Source: Scatosoma sp045613545
Lineage (GTDB): Bacteria; Bacillota; Clostridia; Christensenellales; Borkfalkiaceae
DNA: 64,000 bases
NCBI GenBank assembly: GCA_045613545.1
Contig: JAZLBD010000009.1
Coordinates: 62,001-126,000, forward strand
Reading direction: 5' to 3'
Part shown: positions 51,677 through 59,083 of the stretch, piece after piece
Position numbering within the stretch: position 1 is the first letter of the stretch
Layout: every line of letters starts with the position of its first letter
Notes under the pieces: generated by a model
The model's database searches: none
What the model was told of the DNA's origin: nothing
The model's input: the letters and a program-made list of their open reading frames with translations, nothing else
Made by a program: the position numbers and the translations under genes

Positions 51677-52435
51677 TCACTTCACTAAGTTTTCTAGCAA
51701 CAATTTATCCGCCACGAGCGCGATAAACTCGCTATTCGTTGGTTTTTCCGTTCCTAAATATACGCGCGAACCAAAAACCGCGTTGATCGTATCAATCCGA
51801 CCTCTATTCCAAGCAACTTCGATAGCGTGGCGAATCGCCCGTTCCACCTTGCTTGGCGAAGTGGAAAAATGCTCTGCAATCGTTGGATACAACTTCTTCG
51901 TCACATTGTTGATAATATACGGTTCGTGAACGGTCGTTTTAATCCCCTCGCGAAGATAGGCGTAGCCCTTAATATGCGGAGGGATACCGATAGAGATAAA
52001 AATCTCGCTAATTTTCTCGTCTAAGGAAACTGCCTTTTTCTTTCCTATAAGCGAAAGCGCTCTCGAATCTTCCTCTTTGACAAGTTCGTTCACTCGTTCA
52101 AAAGCGCTAGAAAGGGTAAACGGCTTTACTAAATAATAATCCGCTCCCTCACTCATCGCACGCTCCATTAAGGCGTCGCTAGCAACACCGAGCGCTATGA
52201 CTTTGATTTTAGGAAAAGATTTCTTTGTTTCTCGAATCACGACGCACCCATCGCAACCTTTCAAAAATATTCCCACTAAAATCAAATCCGGTTTGTGTTC
52301 CAAAATTTGCCTAAGCCCGACTTCTCCGTCGTCCCCTGCAAACAAAACGCGATAAGAAAGTTCTGAAAGTCCCTTTTTCAATTCTTCTAACAATTCTCGA
52401 TTCGCCTCTAATATAACAACGCTTTTTTCATACAT
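51677..52435 (-). CDS. spo0A: Spo0A with degenerate receiver domain
   Basis: 252 residues, master regulator of sporulation entry. The C-terminal DNA-binding domain (about 140-252) is strongly conserved: SPSKVERAIRHAIEVAWNRGRIDTIN and KPTNSEFIALVADKLL. The N-terminal receiver is not typical. Aligned to Bacillus Spo0A, the phosphoacceptor Asp56 is Gly55 (LILVGIFLKG), the acidic pair Asp10-Asp11 is Glu10-Ala11, and the switch Thr region reads IALGVAS; only the lysine of VKPF (Lys104) is kept. So phosphorylation by the usual relay seems impossible, unless another spo0A exists in the genome. It has a consensus promoter with an inverted repeat over the -10. Confidence 0.93.
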   Translation of the reverse strand: MYEKSVVILEANRELLEELKKGLSELSYRVLFAGDDGEVGLRQILEHKPDLILVGIFLKGCDGCVVIRETKKSFPKIKVIALGVASDALMERAMSEGADYYLVKPFTLSSAFERVNELVKEEDSRALSLIGKKKAVSLDEKISEIFISIGIPPHIKGYAYLREGIKTTVHEPYIINNVTKKLYPTIAEHFSTSPSKVERAIRHAIEVAWNRGRIDTINAVFGSRVYLGTEKPTNSEFIALVADKLLLENLVK

Positions 52436-52465
52436 AATACTTTACCTACCTTTTGCATAATTTTA

Positions 52466-52492
52466 TTTGTTGTATTGCTATTATACAACAAA
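52466..52492. promoter_or_regulatory. Inverted repeat over the spo0A -10 box, candidate operator
   Basis: Perfect 10-bp arms TTTGTTGTAT (52466-52475) and ATACAACAAA (52483-52492) with a 7-base spacer; the -10 box (52480-52485) lies between and in the second arm. Related TACAATG/CATTATTGTA elements follow upstream (about 52499-52550). Confidence 0.6.
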
Positions 52493-52508
52493 TTTCGTAC
52501 AATGTAAA
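52480..52508 (-). promoter_or_regulatory. Sigma-A promoter of spo0A
   Basis: On the minus strand TTTACA (52503-52508), 17 bases, TATAAT (52480-52485). A CGTCGAA at about 52549-52555 is one base off the Spo0A box TGTCGAA. Confidence 0.87.
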
Positions 52509-52575
52509 GCATTATTGTATGATTTTTTTAACTATTGTACATTATTCGTCGAAAAATGTCAAAAATTTATTAAAT

Positions 52576-54153
52576 TTAAGAAATTTGATCGATATATTCG
52601 TCGTAGGTAACGTTTCGGTCGAAGATTTTTCCATTTTCGCCGATCTCGATAATGCGGTTTGCAACGGTGTTCATAAGTTCTTGGTCGTGCGAAGTCAAGA
52701 GCATACAACCCTTGAAATTGGCAAGTCCGTTGTTAAGCGCGGTAATGGATTCGAGGTCAAGGTGATTCGTCGGTTCGTCGAAAATAAGGAAGTTTCCTCC
52801 CTCAAGCATCATCTTCGCGAGCATACAACGTACCTTTTCTCCACCAGAAAGCACCTTTGCCTTTTTGAGAGCCTCTTCGCCGGAAAAAAGCATTCTTCCA
52901 AGCCAACCGCGCAAAAATTCTTCGTAATGGTCTTGCGAGAATTGAGAAATCCATTCCACCAAATTCAATTCGCAATTTTCGAAAAATTCGTTGTTGTTTT
53001 GCGGAAAATAGGAATGATTGACCGTCTTTCCCCACTTAACCGTACCCGAGTCGGGCTGTTCTTTACCCGTTAAAATGTCGTAGAGCATCGTAATCGTCGT
53101 ACTCTTATCGGCGATAAAACCGATCTTTTCGTTGTGTTGCACGGTAAAGGAAAGATTTTTAAAATACCCCTCTTTCGTCAAGTCCTCCACCATTAAAATG
53201 TCGTTGCCGATGTCCTTTTCAAACTTGAAATCAATATACGGATATTTCCGAAGCGAGGGCTTGAAATCGTTGATCGTAAGTTTTTCAAGTTCTTTTTTTC
53301 TGGAGGTCGCTTGACGAGATTTAGAAGCATTTGCAGCGAATCTTGCAATAAATTCTTGTAATTCCTTTGCGCGTTGTTCCGCTTTCTTGTTTTGCTCCTT
53401 TTGTTGACGGGCGAGCAATTGGCTCGTTTGATACCAAAAATCGTAGTTTCCGACGTACATATTGATTTGACCGAAGTCGACGTCGCAAATATTCGTACAA
53501 ACTTTATTGAGGAAGTGACGGTTGTGTGAAACGATGATGATCGTATTTTCAAAATCCATCAAATAGTTTTCTAACCACCGAACCGTTTTAATATCGAGGT
53601 TGTTCGTAGGCTCGTCCAAAAGAAGAACGTCTGGGTCTCCAAACAGCGCTTGCGCCAAAAGGACGCGCACCTTTTGTTTTGCGTCCAACTCGCTCATGAG
53701 TGAATAATGCAATTCTTCGGGGATTTCAAGTGCGTTCAAAAGTTGCCCTGCTTGATATTCCGCGTCGTAGCCGTTCATCTCTGCGAACTCCCCCTCTAAT
53801 TCGGCGGCGCGAATACCGTCCTCTTCCGAGAAATCGGGATTTGCGTAAAGCGCGTCTTTTTCATCCATCACGTCTACGAGATGCTTAAAGCCGAGCATAA
53901 CCGTACGAATGACCGTTTCGTTATCGAACTTGTTTTGGTTTTGTTGCAAAACGGACATACGCTCGTTTTTATCCATCGTCACGTACCCTTTTTGCGGTTC
54001 AATTTCTCCGCTTAAAATTTTCAAAAAGGTGGATTTTCCCGCGCCGTTCGCACCGATAATCCCATAACAATTGCCTTTATTGAACTTAATATTAACGTCC
54101 TCGAATAATTTCTTGCTACCAAATTGTAAGCTTACGCCAGATACTTGTAACAT
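52576..54153 (-). CDS. ABC-F family ATPase (YkpA/YbiT-like)
   Basis: 525 residues, two ABC domains without membrane parts; ABC-F proteins act on ribosomes at the E site. First Walker A GANGAGKST, first Walker B LLLDEPTNNLD with a reduced signature (SELDAKQK, usual in the YbiT group); a basic coiled-coil linker (about 235-275); second signature LSGGEKVR and Walker B FLIFDEPTNHLD. The second Walker A is altered: IADKSTTITMLYD where GxxGxGKST is expected, so the second ATP site is degenerate. GAGGT is 6 bases before the ATG. Confidence 0.92.
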   Translation of the reverse strand: MLQVSGVSLQFGSKKLFEDVNIKFNKGNCYGIIGANGAGKSTFLKILSGEIEPQKGYVTMDKNERMSVLQQNQNKFDNETVIRTVMLGFKHLVDVMDEKDALYANPDFSEEDGIRAAELEGEFAEMNGYDAEYQAGQLLNALEIPEELHYSLMSELDAKQKVRVLLAQALFGDPDVLLLDEPTNNLDIKTVRWLENYLMDFENTIIIVSHNRHFLNKVCTNICDVDFGQINMYVGNYDFWYQTSQLLARQQKEQNKKAEQRAKELQEFIARFAANASKSRQATSRKKELEKLTINDFKPSLRKYPYIDFKFEKDIGNDILMVEDLTKEGYFKNLSFTVQHNEKIGFIADKSTTITMLYDILTGKEQPDSGTVKWGKTVNHSYFPQNNNEFFENCELNLVEWISQFSQDHYEEFLRGWLGRMLFSGEEALKKAKVLSGGEKVRCMLAKMMLEGGNFLIFDEPTNHLDLESITALNNGLANFKGCMLLTSHDQELMNTVANRIIEIGENGKIFDRNVTYDEYIDQIS

Positions 54154-54183
54154 CGTTTACCTCACTATATAAATTCCTTGTTG

Positions 54184-54212
54184 ATTATACCATATTCCCT
54201 CGACGAAAGCAA
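54184..54212 (-). promoter_or_regulatory. Promoter of the ABC-F gene
   Basis: On the minus strand TTGCTT (54207-54212), 17 bases, TATAAT (54184-54189), with extended TGG before the -10. Confidence 0.78.
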
Positions 54213-54252
54213 TCGAAACGATTGTAAAATAGCGCGTTTTCTCTAAAAAAAG

Positions 54253-54290
54253 AAAAATACGGGCTAAAATCTCTTTCGCCCGTATTTTTT
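54253..54290 (-). terminator. Terminator of acpP
   Basis: A 12-bp stem (AAAAATACGGGC and complement, 54253-54264 and 54278-54289) with a 13-base loop, T run on the minus strand. Confidence 0.88.
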
Positions 54291-54299
54291 CGTTGTTTT

Positions 54300-54524
54300 T
54301 TATGCGATTTTAGCAAGTTCGTTCGCAACGTCTTCGACCGTCTTCAATCCCTCGACGTCTTCATCGGGAATGGTCACGCCGAATTCGTCTTCCAAACGAC
54401 TCAAAAGTTCCACAACGTCCAAAGAATCTGCGCCCAAATCGTCTACGATTCTCGCCTCTGGTTTTACTTGATCTAAGGGTAAGTTTAAAGCTTCTGCAAG
54501 CATTTCTTGTACCTTTTCTAACAT
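54300..54524 (-). CDS. acpP: Acyl carrier protein
   Basis: 74 residues, acidic four-helix protein. Carries fatty acyl chains on phosphopantetheine attached to Ser34 in LGADSLDVVELL; the flanking VKPEARIVDDLGADS is typical of the fatty acid synthesis ACP. GGAGGAGA before ATG 54524 selects the start. It stands alone with its own promoter and terminator; no fab genes are in the window. Confidence 0.95.
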   Translation of the reverse strand: MLEKVQEMLAEALNLPLDQVKPEARIVDDLGADSLDVVELLSRLEDEFGVTIPDEDVEGLKTVEDVANELAKIA

Positions 54525-54563
54525 TTTATCTCCTCCGTAAGCTTTTTTTATCAATGTAATACT

Positions 54564-54592
54564 ATTTTAATACATTTCTTCAAAAAAGTCAA
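54564..54592 (-). promoter_or_regulatory. Promoter of acpP
   Basis: On the minus strand TTGACT (54587-54592), 17 bases, TAAAAT (54564-54569). Confidence 0.8.
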
Positions 54593-54660
54593 CGATTTTT
54601 TTCGTTTTTTCCGCTTTTTCGTGTAAGTTGTGCCCTAATACTCCGCTCGCAACGTCTTTT

Positions 54661-55899
54661 TTAGAGTGCAAAGTCGATAGGTTTATCGCCTACGGCGCCA
54701 ATCGCCTTTTTGCCCAATCCAAAAAGCAGTTCAAATACGTTCATTACGTCTCCTTTCGTCATTTTTTCAATAGAGGCAAGCTTTTGAGAAAAATCGTACA
54801 CTTTATTGGTATAGAGTAAGTATTTTCCATAAGTAAGCATTTGCGTAGAGGTACTTTCTTGGGCGAAGAGTAAGGAAGATTTCATCTGCTCCCTACCACG
54901 CAAAAATTCTTCGTCGGAAATTCCCTCTTTCAAAATACCTTGGTTGACGGATTCAATCGCCTCGAACGCCTTTAACGCGTTTGCCGTGTTCACACCAGCG
55001 TACACGACTAAATTACCACATTCTTTATACGCGCTTGGATAGGAAAACACCGAATAGGCAAGGCCTAACTTTTCTCGCACTTCTTGGAAGAGGCGAGAAC
55101 TCATTCCACCGCCCAAAATATTATTCGCCGTCACGAGCGCGTCGGTAAGCGGATGATCTCTCTCAAGAGAGGGATAGCCGATCGCAAGGTGCATTTGTTC
55201 AATGGGTTTTTGCCGAACGATCGCTTTATAAATCGGGGCAACCTTTTTTTCTTCTTTCGGCGCATCCTCGCCCATAAGATCGCTAAAAGCTTTGATTGTA
55301 AGAGCTTCCGCCTCTTCAAAATCAATCCCTCCGGCAAAGGAAACAACGATATTTTTTGGCGTATAATGCGCCTTTTTATAGCGGTTTACTTGTTCGATCG
55401 TAAACGCTTTTACGTTCGAAGCGGACCCTAGAATATTCCGCCCGTAATTTTTCCGTCCGTAAATCGCTTCGGCAAGCACGTCGAAACAAAGATCGTCGGG
55501 CGTGTCCTCGTTCATAGCGATCTCTTCGCAAATTACTCCTCTTTCACGTTGCATTTCTTCTTCGGGATAGGTTGCGTTTAAGAACAAATCGGATAAAATT
55601 TCAAACGCTTCTTTCGTGTGATCGGAAGTACATTTTACGTAGTAACAAGTGACGTCCTTGCCCGTAAAGGCGTTTGCTTGCGCCCCAATTCGATCGAACG
55701 CGTCGGAAATTTCAAAAGCGCTACGTTTTTTCGTGCCTTTGAACTGCATATGTTCGATAAAATGCGAAATTCCGTCCTCTTCGTCCGTTTCTACGCTCGC
55801 GCCCGTGCCGACCATAATCCCTGCAGACACGGAAAACAGTCCTTCCATTTTCTTTACGATAAGCCGAATTCCGTTTTTCAATTGTTTTTCATAGATCAT
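54661..55899 (-). CDS. M16 family zinc peptidase (processing-peptidase type)
   Basis: 412 residues. The inverted zinc motif His46-x-x-Glu49-His50 lies in SHFIEHMQFKGT, with the third ligand in RGVICEEIAMNEDTP. Two halves of the M16 fold follow, the second including LGGGMSSRLFQEVREKLGLAYSV. Such cytosolic YmxG/PepR-like proteins often stand near a YlxY-like deacetylase, as here, in the Bacillus ylxY-mlpA order. MlpA has been linked to regulation of proteases. The gene lies 9 bases after the deacetylase-like gene. Confidence 0.92.
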   Translation of the reverse strand: MIYEKQLKNGIRLIVKKMEGLFSVSAGIMVGTGASVETDEEDGISHFIEHMQFKGTKKRSAFEISDAFDRIGAQANAFTGKDVTCYYVKCTSDHTKEAFEILSDLFLNATYPEEEMQRERGVICEEIAMNEDTPDDLCFDVLAEAIYGRKNYGRNILGSASNVKAFTIEQVNRYKKAHYTPKNIVVSFAGGIDFEEAEALTIKAFSDLMGEDAPKEEKKVAPIYKAIVRQKPIEQMHLAIGYPSLERDHPLTDALVTANNILGGGMSSRLFQEVREKLGLAYSVFSYPSAYKECGNLVVYAGVNTANALKAFEAIESVNQGILKEGISDEEFLRGREQMKSSLLFAQESTSTQMLTYGKYLLYTNKVYDFSQKLASIEKMTKGDVMNVFELLFGLGKKAIGAVGDKPIDFAL

Positions 55900-55908
55900 T
55901 GCTTTCCG

Positions 55909-56628
55909 TTAGCCTCCGAACAGTAAATTCTCCGAAACGGTGACCATTCCGATCCCGTGATTTTTGTAATATTCTAAAATAGTGGATAACGCTTGCGCCG
56001 TTTCCGACGTAGGATGCATTAAAATAAACTCTCCGCCTGTAATTTCGCTCGTCGCTCGCCTATAAATGAGCGAAACGTCGTGATCTCTCCAATCAATCGT
56101 ATCTCTCGTCCATAAAATCATCTTCATTTTAAGCCCCACAACAACGTCGATCGTCGCTTGATTATACGCCCCGGATGGGGGCGCAAACAACGTAATTTTT
56201 TGTTTCAGTACCTGTTCCACGTAGCGATTACAGGCAACGATTTCCTCTTTGTTTCGCGCGAAAGAAAGGGTATCGTGGTCTAAATGAAAATAGCCGTGGT
56301 TTCCAATCTCGTGCCCCTCTTGTGCGATTTGTAAGAGGGTTTCGTCGTTGTCGTCCGCCCATGATCCGCCAACGAAAAAAGTCGCTTTCGCGTTTTTTTC
56401 TTTTAGCGTTTGTAATATAGCTTGCACCGCTTCCGTGTTTTGATACACGTTGAACATCAAAGAAACGGATTTCGAACCGATAACCCCTCGCCGATAAATC
56501 ACTCCCCCCTCAGAGGAACTTACCTTGTCAGATTCGGGGTATAAACACACCGTTCCGACGAGTAAAAGGAGGAACGATAGCGCCACGTTCACCCAAGTCG
56601 AGACTGTTTTTTCCTTGTGTTTTCGCAT
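55909..56628 (-). CDS. Polysaccharide deacetylase-like protein (YlxY type), probably inactive
   Basis: 239 residues. N-terminal anchor (WVNVALSFLLLLVGTVCL) and a NodB fold: KNAKATFFVGGSWADDN, GHEIGNHGYFHLD with the metal-binding histidines, APPSGAYN and the end FILMHPTSETAQAL. The catalytic TFDDGP motif reads MFNVYQN, so both aspartates of motif 1 are lost, as in YlxY-like proteins. It sits before an M16 peptidase as ylxY does in Bacillus. ATG 56628 is near GAGGTG; a GTG at 56634 overlaps that site. Confidence 0.85.
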   Translation of the reverse strand: MRKHKEKTVSTWVNVALSFLLLLVGTVCLYPESDKVSSSEGGVIYRRGVIGSKSVSLMFNVYQNTEAVQAILQTLKEKNAKATFFVGGSWADDNDETLLQIAQEGHEIGNHGYFHLDHDTLSFARNKEEIVACNRYVEQVLKQKITLFAPPSGAYNQATIDVVVGLKMKMILWTRDTIDWRDHDVSLIYRRATSEITGGEFILMHPTSETAQALSTILEYYKNHGIGMVTVSENLLFGG

Positions 56629-56685
56629 ATTCACCTCAAAGAAATTTTTATACTATCTTATTGTTTCTTTTCGGTGATTATGCTT

Positions 56686-59070
56686 TTATTTGAGTTTCAC
56701 AATCGTCACACCCGTATCCCCTTCGCCGTATTTTCCAAGCCGAAACTCCGCTACGACGGGGTTCGTTTTTAAGTGGGCGTGTATCCCCGCGCGCAACTTA
56801 CCCGTACCCATGCCGTGCACGATGCGAACCTCTTCAAAATTCGCAAGCACGGCTCGATCCAAAAATGCCTCGACTTCGGGAATCGCCTCGCCGACCGTGA
56901 GTCCTAACAAATTAATTTCCAATCCAGACGCGGTGCGTTTTTGTAAATTTTTCGAAACGGTAACCGTTTCTTTTTTCTTGGGTGAAGATATTTTTTTGAC
57001 GGGCTTTGTTTTCTCTACGACGAACGACAAATCGCCAAACTTCACGCGCAAGCGAAGATTGTTGCATAAAACTTCCGCTTCTTTCTTTTCTTCTCGGACG
57101 GACTGCACGACCCCCTCGCTCGCCATTTGCTTGACAAACACTTTTTCGCCCACCTTTAGAGAACGGTCGATCGGCAAGTATTGTGGAAGCGCCATTTCCT
57201 CTTCAAACGCCTCGAACGACTTGTTATACAACTTATTTTTTAAGGTGCGAGCTTGGATAATATCCGCCTCGGAAATCGCTTGCTTTGCAAAAATATTCTC
57301 GATCTCGCCGAGCAATTCTTCCGCTTCCGCCGTCTTTTCGTGGATAATTCTTCTCGATTCGGCTTTGGCGAGGGAATAAAACTTTTCCTTTTCGTTTTTG
57401 AGGCGCGATTGCTCCTCTTCAAGCGCGAGCAGTTTCGTTTCCCATTCCCGCTTAATTTTGTTGGTCTCTTTCAAAGCTTCGTCCGCTTTAATTCGGCTGT
57501 CTTCCGCGCTCCGTATGATATGTTCAAACGATTGCGCGCCGGAGGACAAATTCGCCATAGCGCTTTTTAAGATGCTTTCTTTCATTCCCAAACGCTTGGA
57601 AATCGCAAGCGCGTTGCTCGACCCAGGCAAACCGAGTCGAACGACGTAAAGGGGTTGCAACGTGCTACTATCAAACTCCATACACGCGTTCTCTATTCCC
57701 TTGGTTGCAAAAGCGTACTCTTTAAGAGCCGTGTAATGGGTTGTGACGACGCCGACGCAACGGGTGGACAGCAAATACTCCACCACCGCTTTTGCAAGCG
57801 CCTGTCCTTCTTCCGGGTCGGTTCCACCGCCAAGCTCGTCTATTAAAACGAGGGTACGTTCGTTGGCTTTATTTACGATATCCACGATATTCGTCACGTG
57901 AGAAGAAAAGGTAGATAGGTTTGCCTCGATGCTTTGTAAATCGCCTATATCACAATAAATATCCTCAAAAACGGACACTTCCGCCATTTTTGCGGGAAGA
58001 AAAAGTCCGCACATCGCCATCATACAAAACAACCCTACCATTTTAAGCGTGACCGTTTTTCCGCCTGTATTGGGACCGGAAATTAGTAAAATTCGATAAT
58101 CTTTCCCCAGCGACAAACTAACGGGCACTACTTTTTTGCGGTCGATTAGCGGATGCCTGCCCTCTACGATCGACACTTGCCCCTTTTCGTTGATTTTTGG
58201 TTTACAAGCGGAAAGTTTATAACCGTACTCCGCGCGCGCGTAAAACGTTTCAATATCTTCGAGAATATCGACGTCTGTCTCAAGTTTATCCGCCATCAAA
58301 CCCACTCGACGGGAAAGCTCGCTTAAAATACGCTCCACTTCCTCTTTTTCGTCGATGGCGAGCGTTTTCAGTTCGTTGTTCATTTCCAAAATTTCTTCGG
58401 GCTCGATAAAGAAAGTTGCGCCCGTCGCCGAACGGTCGTGGATAAAACCTTTAATACTTCTTTTGTACTCGGCTTTCACGGGCAACACGTAGCGATCGTT
58501 TCGCATCGTGACGATGCCGTCTTGTAAATATTTTCCTTCCTTTCCCGTTAAATATTCCCCTAAACGCGCGCGAATTTTCTCGTTTAAAACACGAATTTCA
58601 CGGCGAAGGGTATAAAGCTTATCGCTCGCAAAATCACTTACTTGCGACTCGTTTAGAATCGTACGGCCGATATCCTCTTCCAACCCCTCGTCGAAATATA
58701 AACGGTTCGCGTATTCCAAAATCAACTTAATTTCCGCGTCGGGAATCGTCGTGATGGAGTGGAACGCGATACGCGTGGATCGAAGAAGAGTGGCGACTTT
58801 CAAAAGCTCGGCGCACGAAAGGGCGCTCCCCTTTTTCGCGCGGTCAAGTTCGTCCACAAACTCTTCGAACGGCTCGATTTTTTGCGCGCCGTAGCGGAAA
58901 AGTAATTTTTCACATTCCTCCGTTAAATGCAAAAGCTTTTGTACGGCTACGGCGTCCGTTTGCGGTTCTAAACTGCAAATTTTCCGTTTCGCGCCGGGGA
59001 GAAAAGCAAACTCCGACACCAGCGACAAAATTTTATTAAGTTCGGTCTTTTCTCTCGCTTGAATATTCAT
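56686..59070 (-). CDS. mutS2: Endonuclease MutS2
   Basis: 794 residues. MutS core and clamp without mismatch-recognition domain, ATPase with Walker A SGPNTGGKTVTLK (about residue 333) and LIDELGGGTDPEEGQALA, a long coiled coil (about 510-620), and a C-terminal Smr nuclease domain (EINLLGLTVGEAIPEVEAFLD, VHGMGTGKLR). In Bacillus MutS2 splits collided ribosomes; in others it suppresses recombination. AAGGATG precedes the ATG. It follows the U32 gene by 13 bases. Confidence 0.95.
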   Translation of the reverse strand: MNIQAREKTELNKILSLVSEFAFLPGAKRKICSLEPQTDAVAVQKLLHLTEECEKLLFRYGAQKIEPFEEFVDELDRAKKGSALSCAELLKVATLLRSTRIAFHSITTIPDAEIKLILEYANRLYFDEGLEEDIGRTILNESQVSDFASDKLYTLRREIRVLNEKIRARLGEYLTGKEGKYLQDGIVTMRNDRYVLPVKAEYKRSIKGFIHDRSATGATFFIEPEEILEMNNELKTLAIDEKEEVERILSELSRRVGLMADKLETDVDILEDIETFYARAEYGYKLSACKPKINEKGQVSIVEGRHPLIDRKKVVPVSLSLGKDYRILLISGPNTGGKTVTLKMVGLFCMMAMCGLFLPAKMAEVSVFEDIYCDIGDLQSIEANLSTFSSHVTNIVDIVNKANERTLVLIDELGGGTDPEEGQALAKAVVEYLLSTRCVGVVTTHYTALKEYAFATKGIENACMEFDSSTLQPLYVVRLGLPGSSNALAISKRLGMKESILKSAMANLSSGAQSFEHIIRSAEDSRIKADEALKETNKIKREWETKLLALEEEQSRLKNEKEKFYSLAKAESRRIIHEKTAEAEELLGEIENIFAKQAISEADIIQARTLKNKLYNKSFEAFEEEMALPQYLPIDRSLKVGEKVFVKQMASEGVVQSVREEKKEAEVLCNNLRLRVKFGDLSFVVEKTKPVKKISSPKKKETVTVSKNLQKRTASGLEINLLGLTVGEAIPEVEAFLDRAVLANFEEVRIVHGMGTGKLRAGIHAHLKTNPVVAEFRLGKYGEGDTGVTIVKLK

Positions 59071-59083
59071 AGTTCATCCTTAT

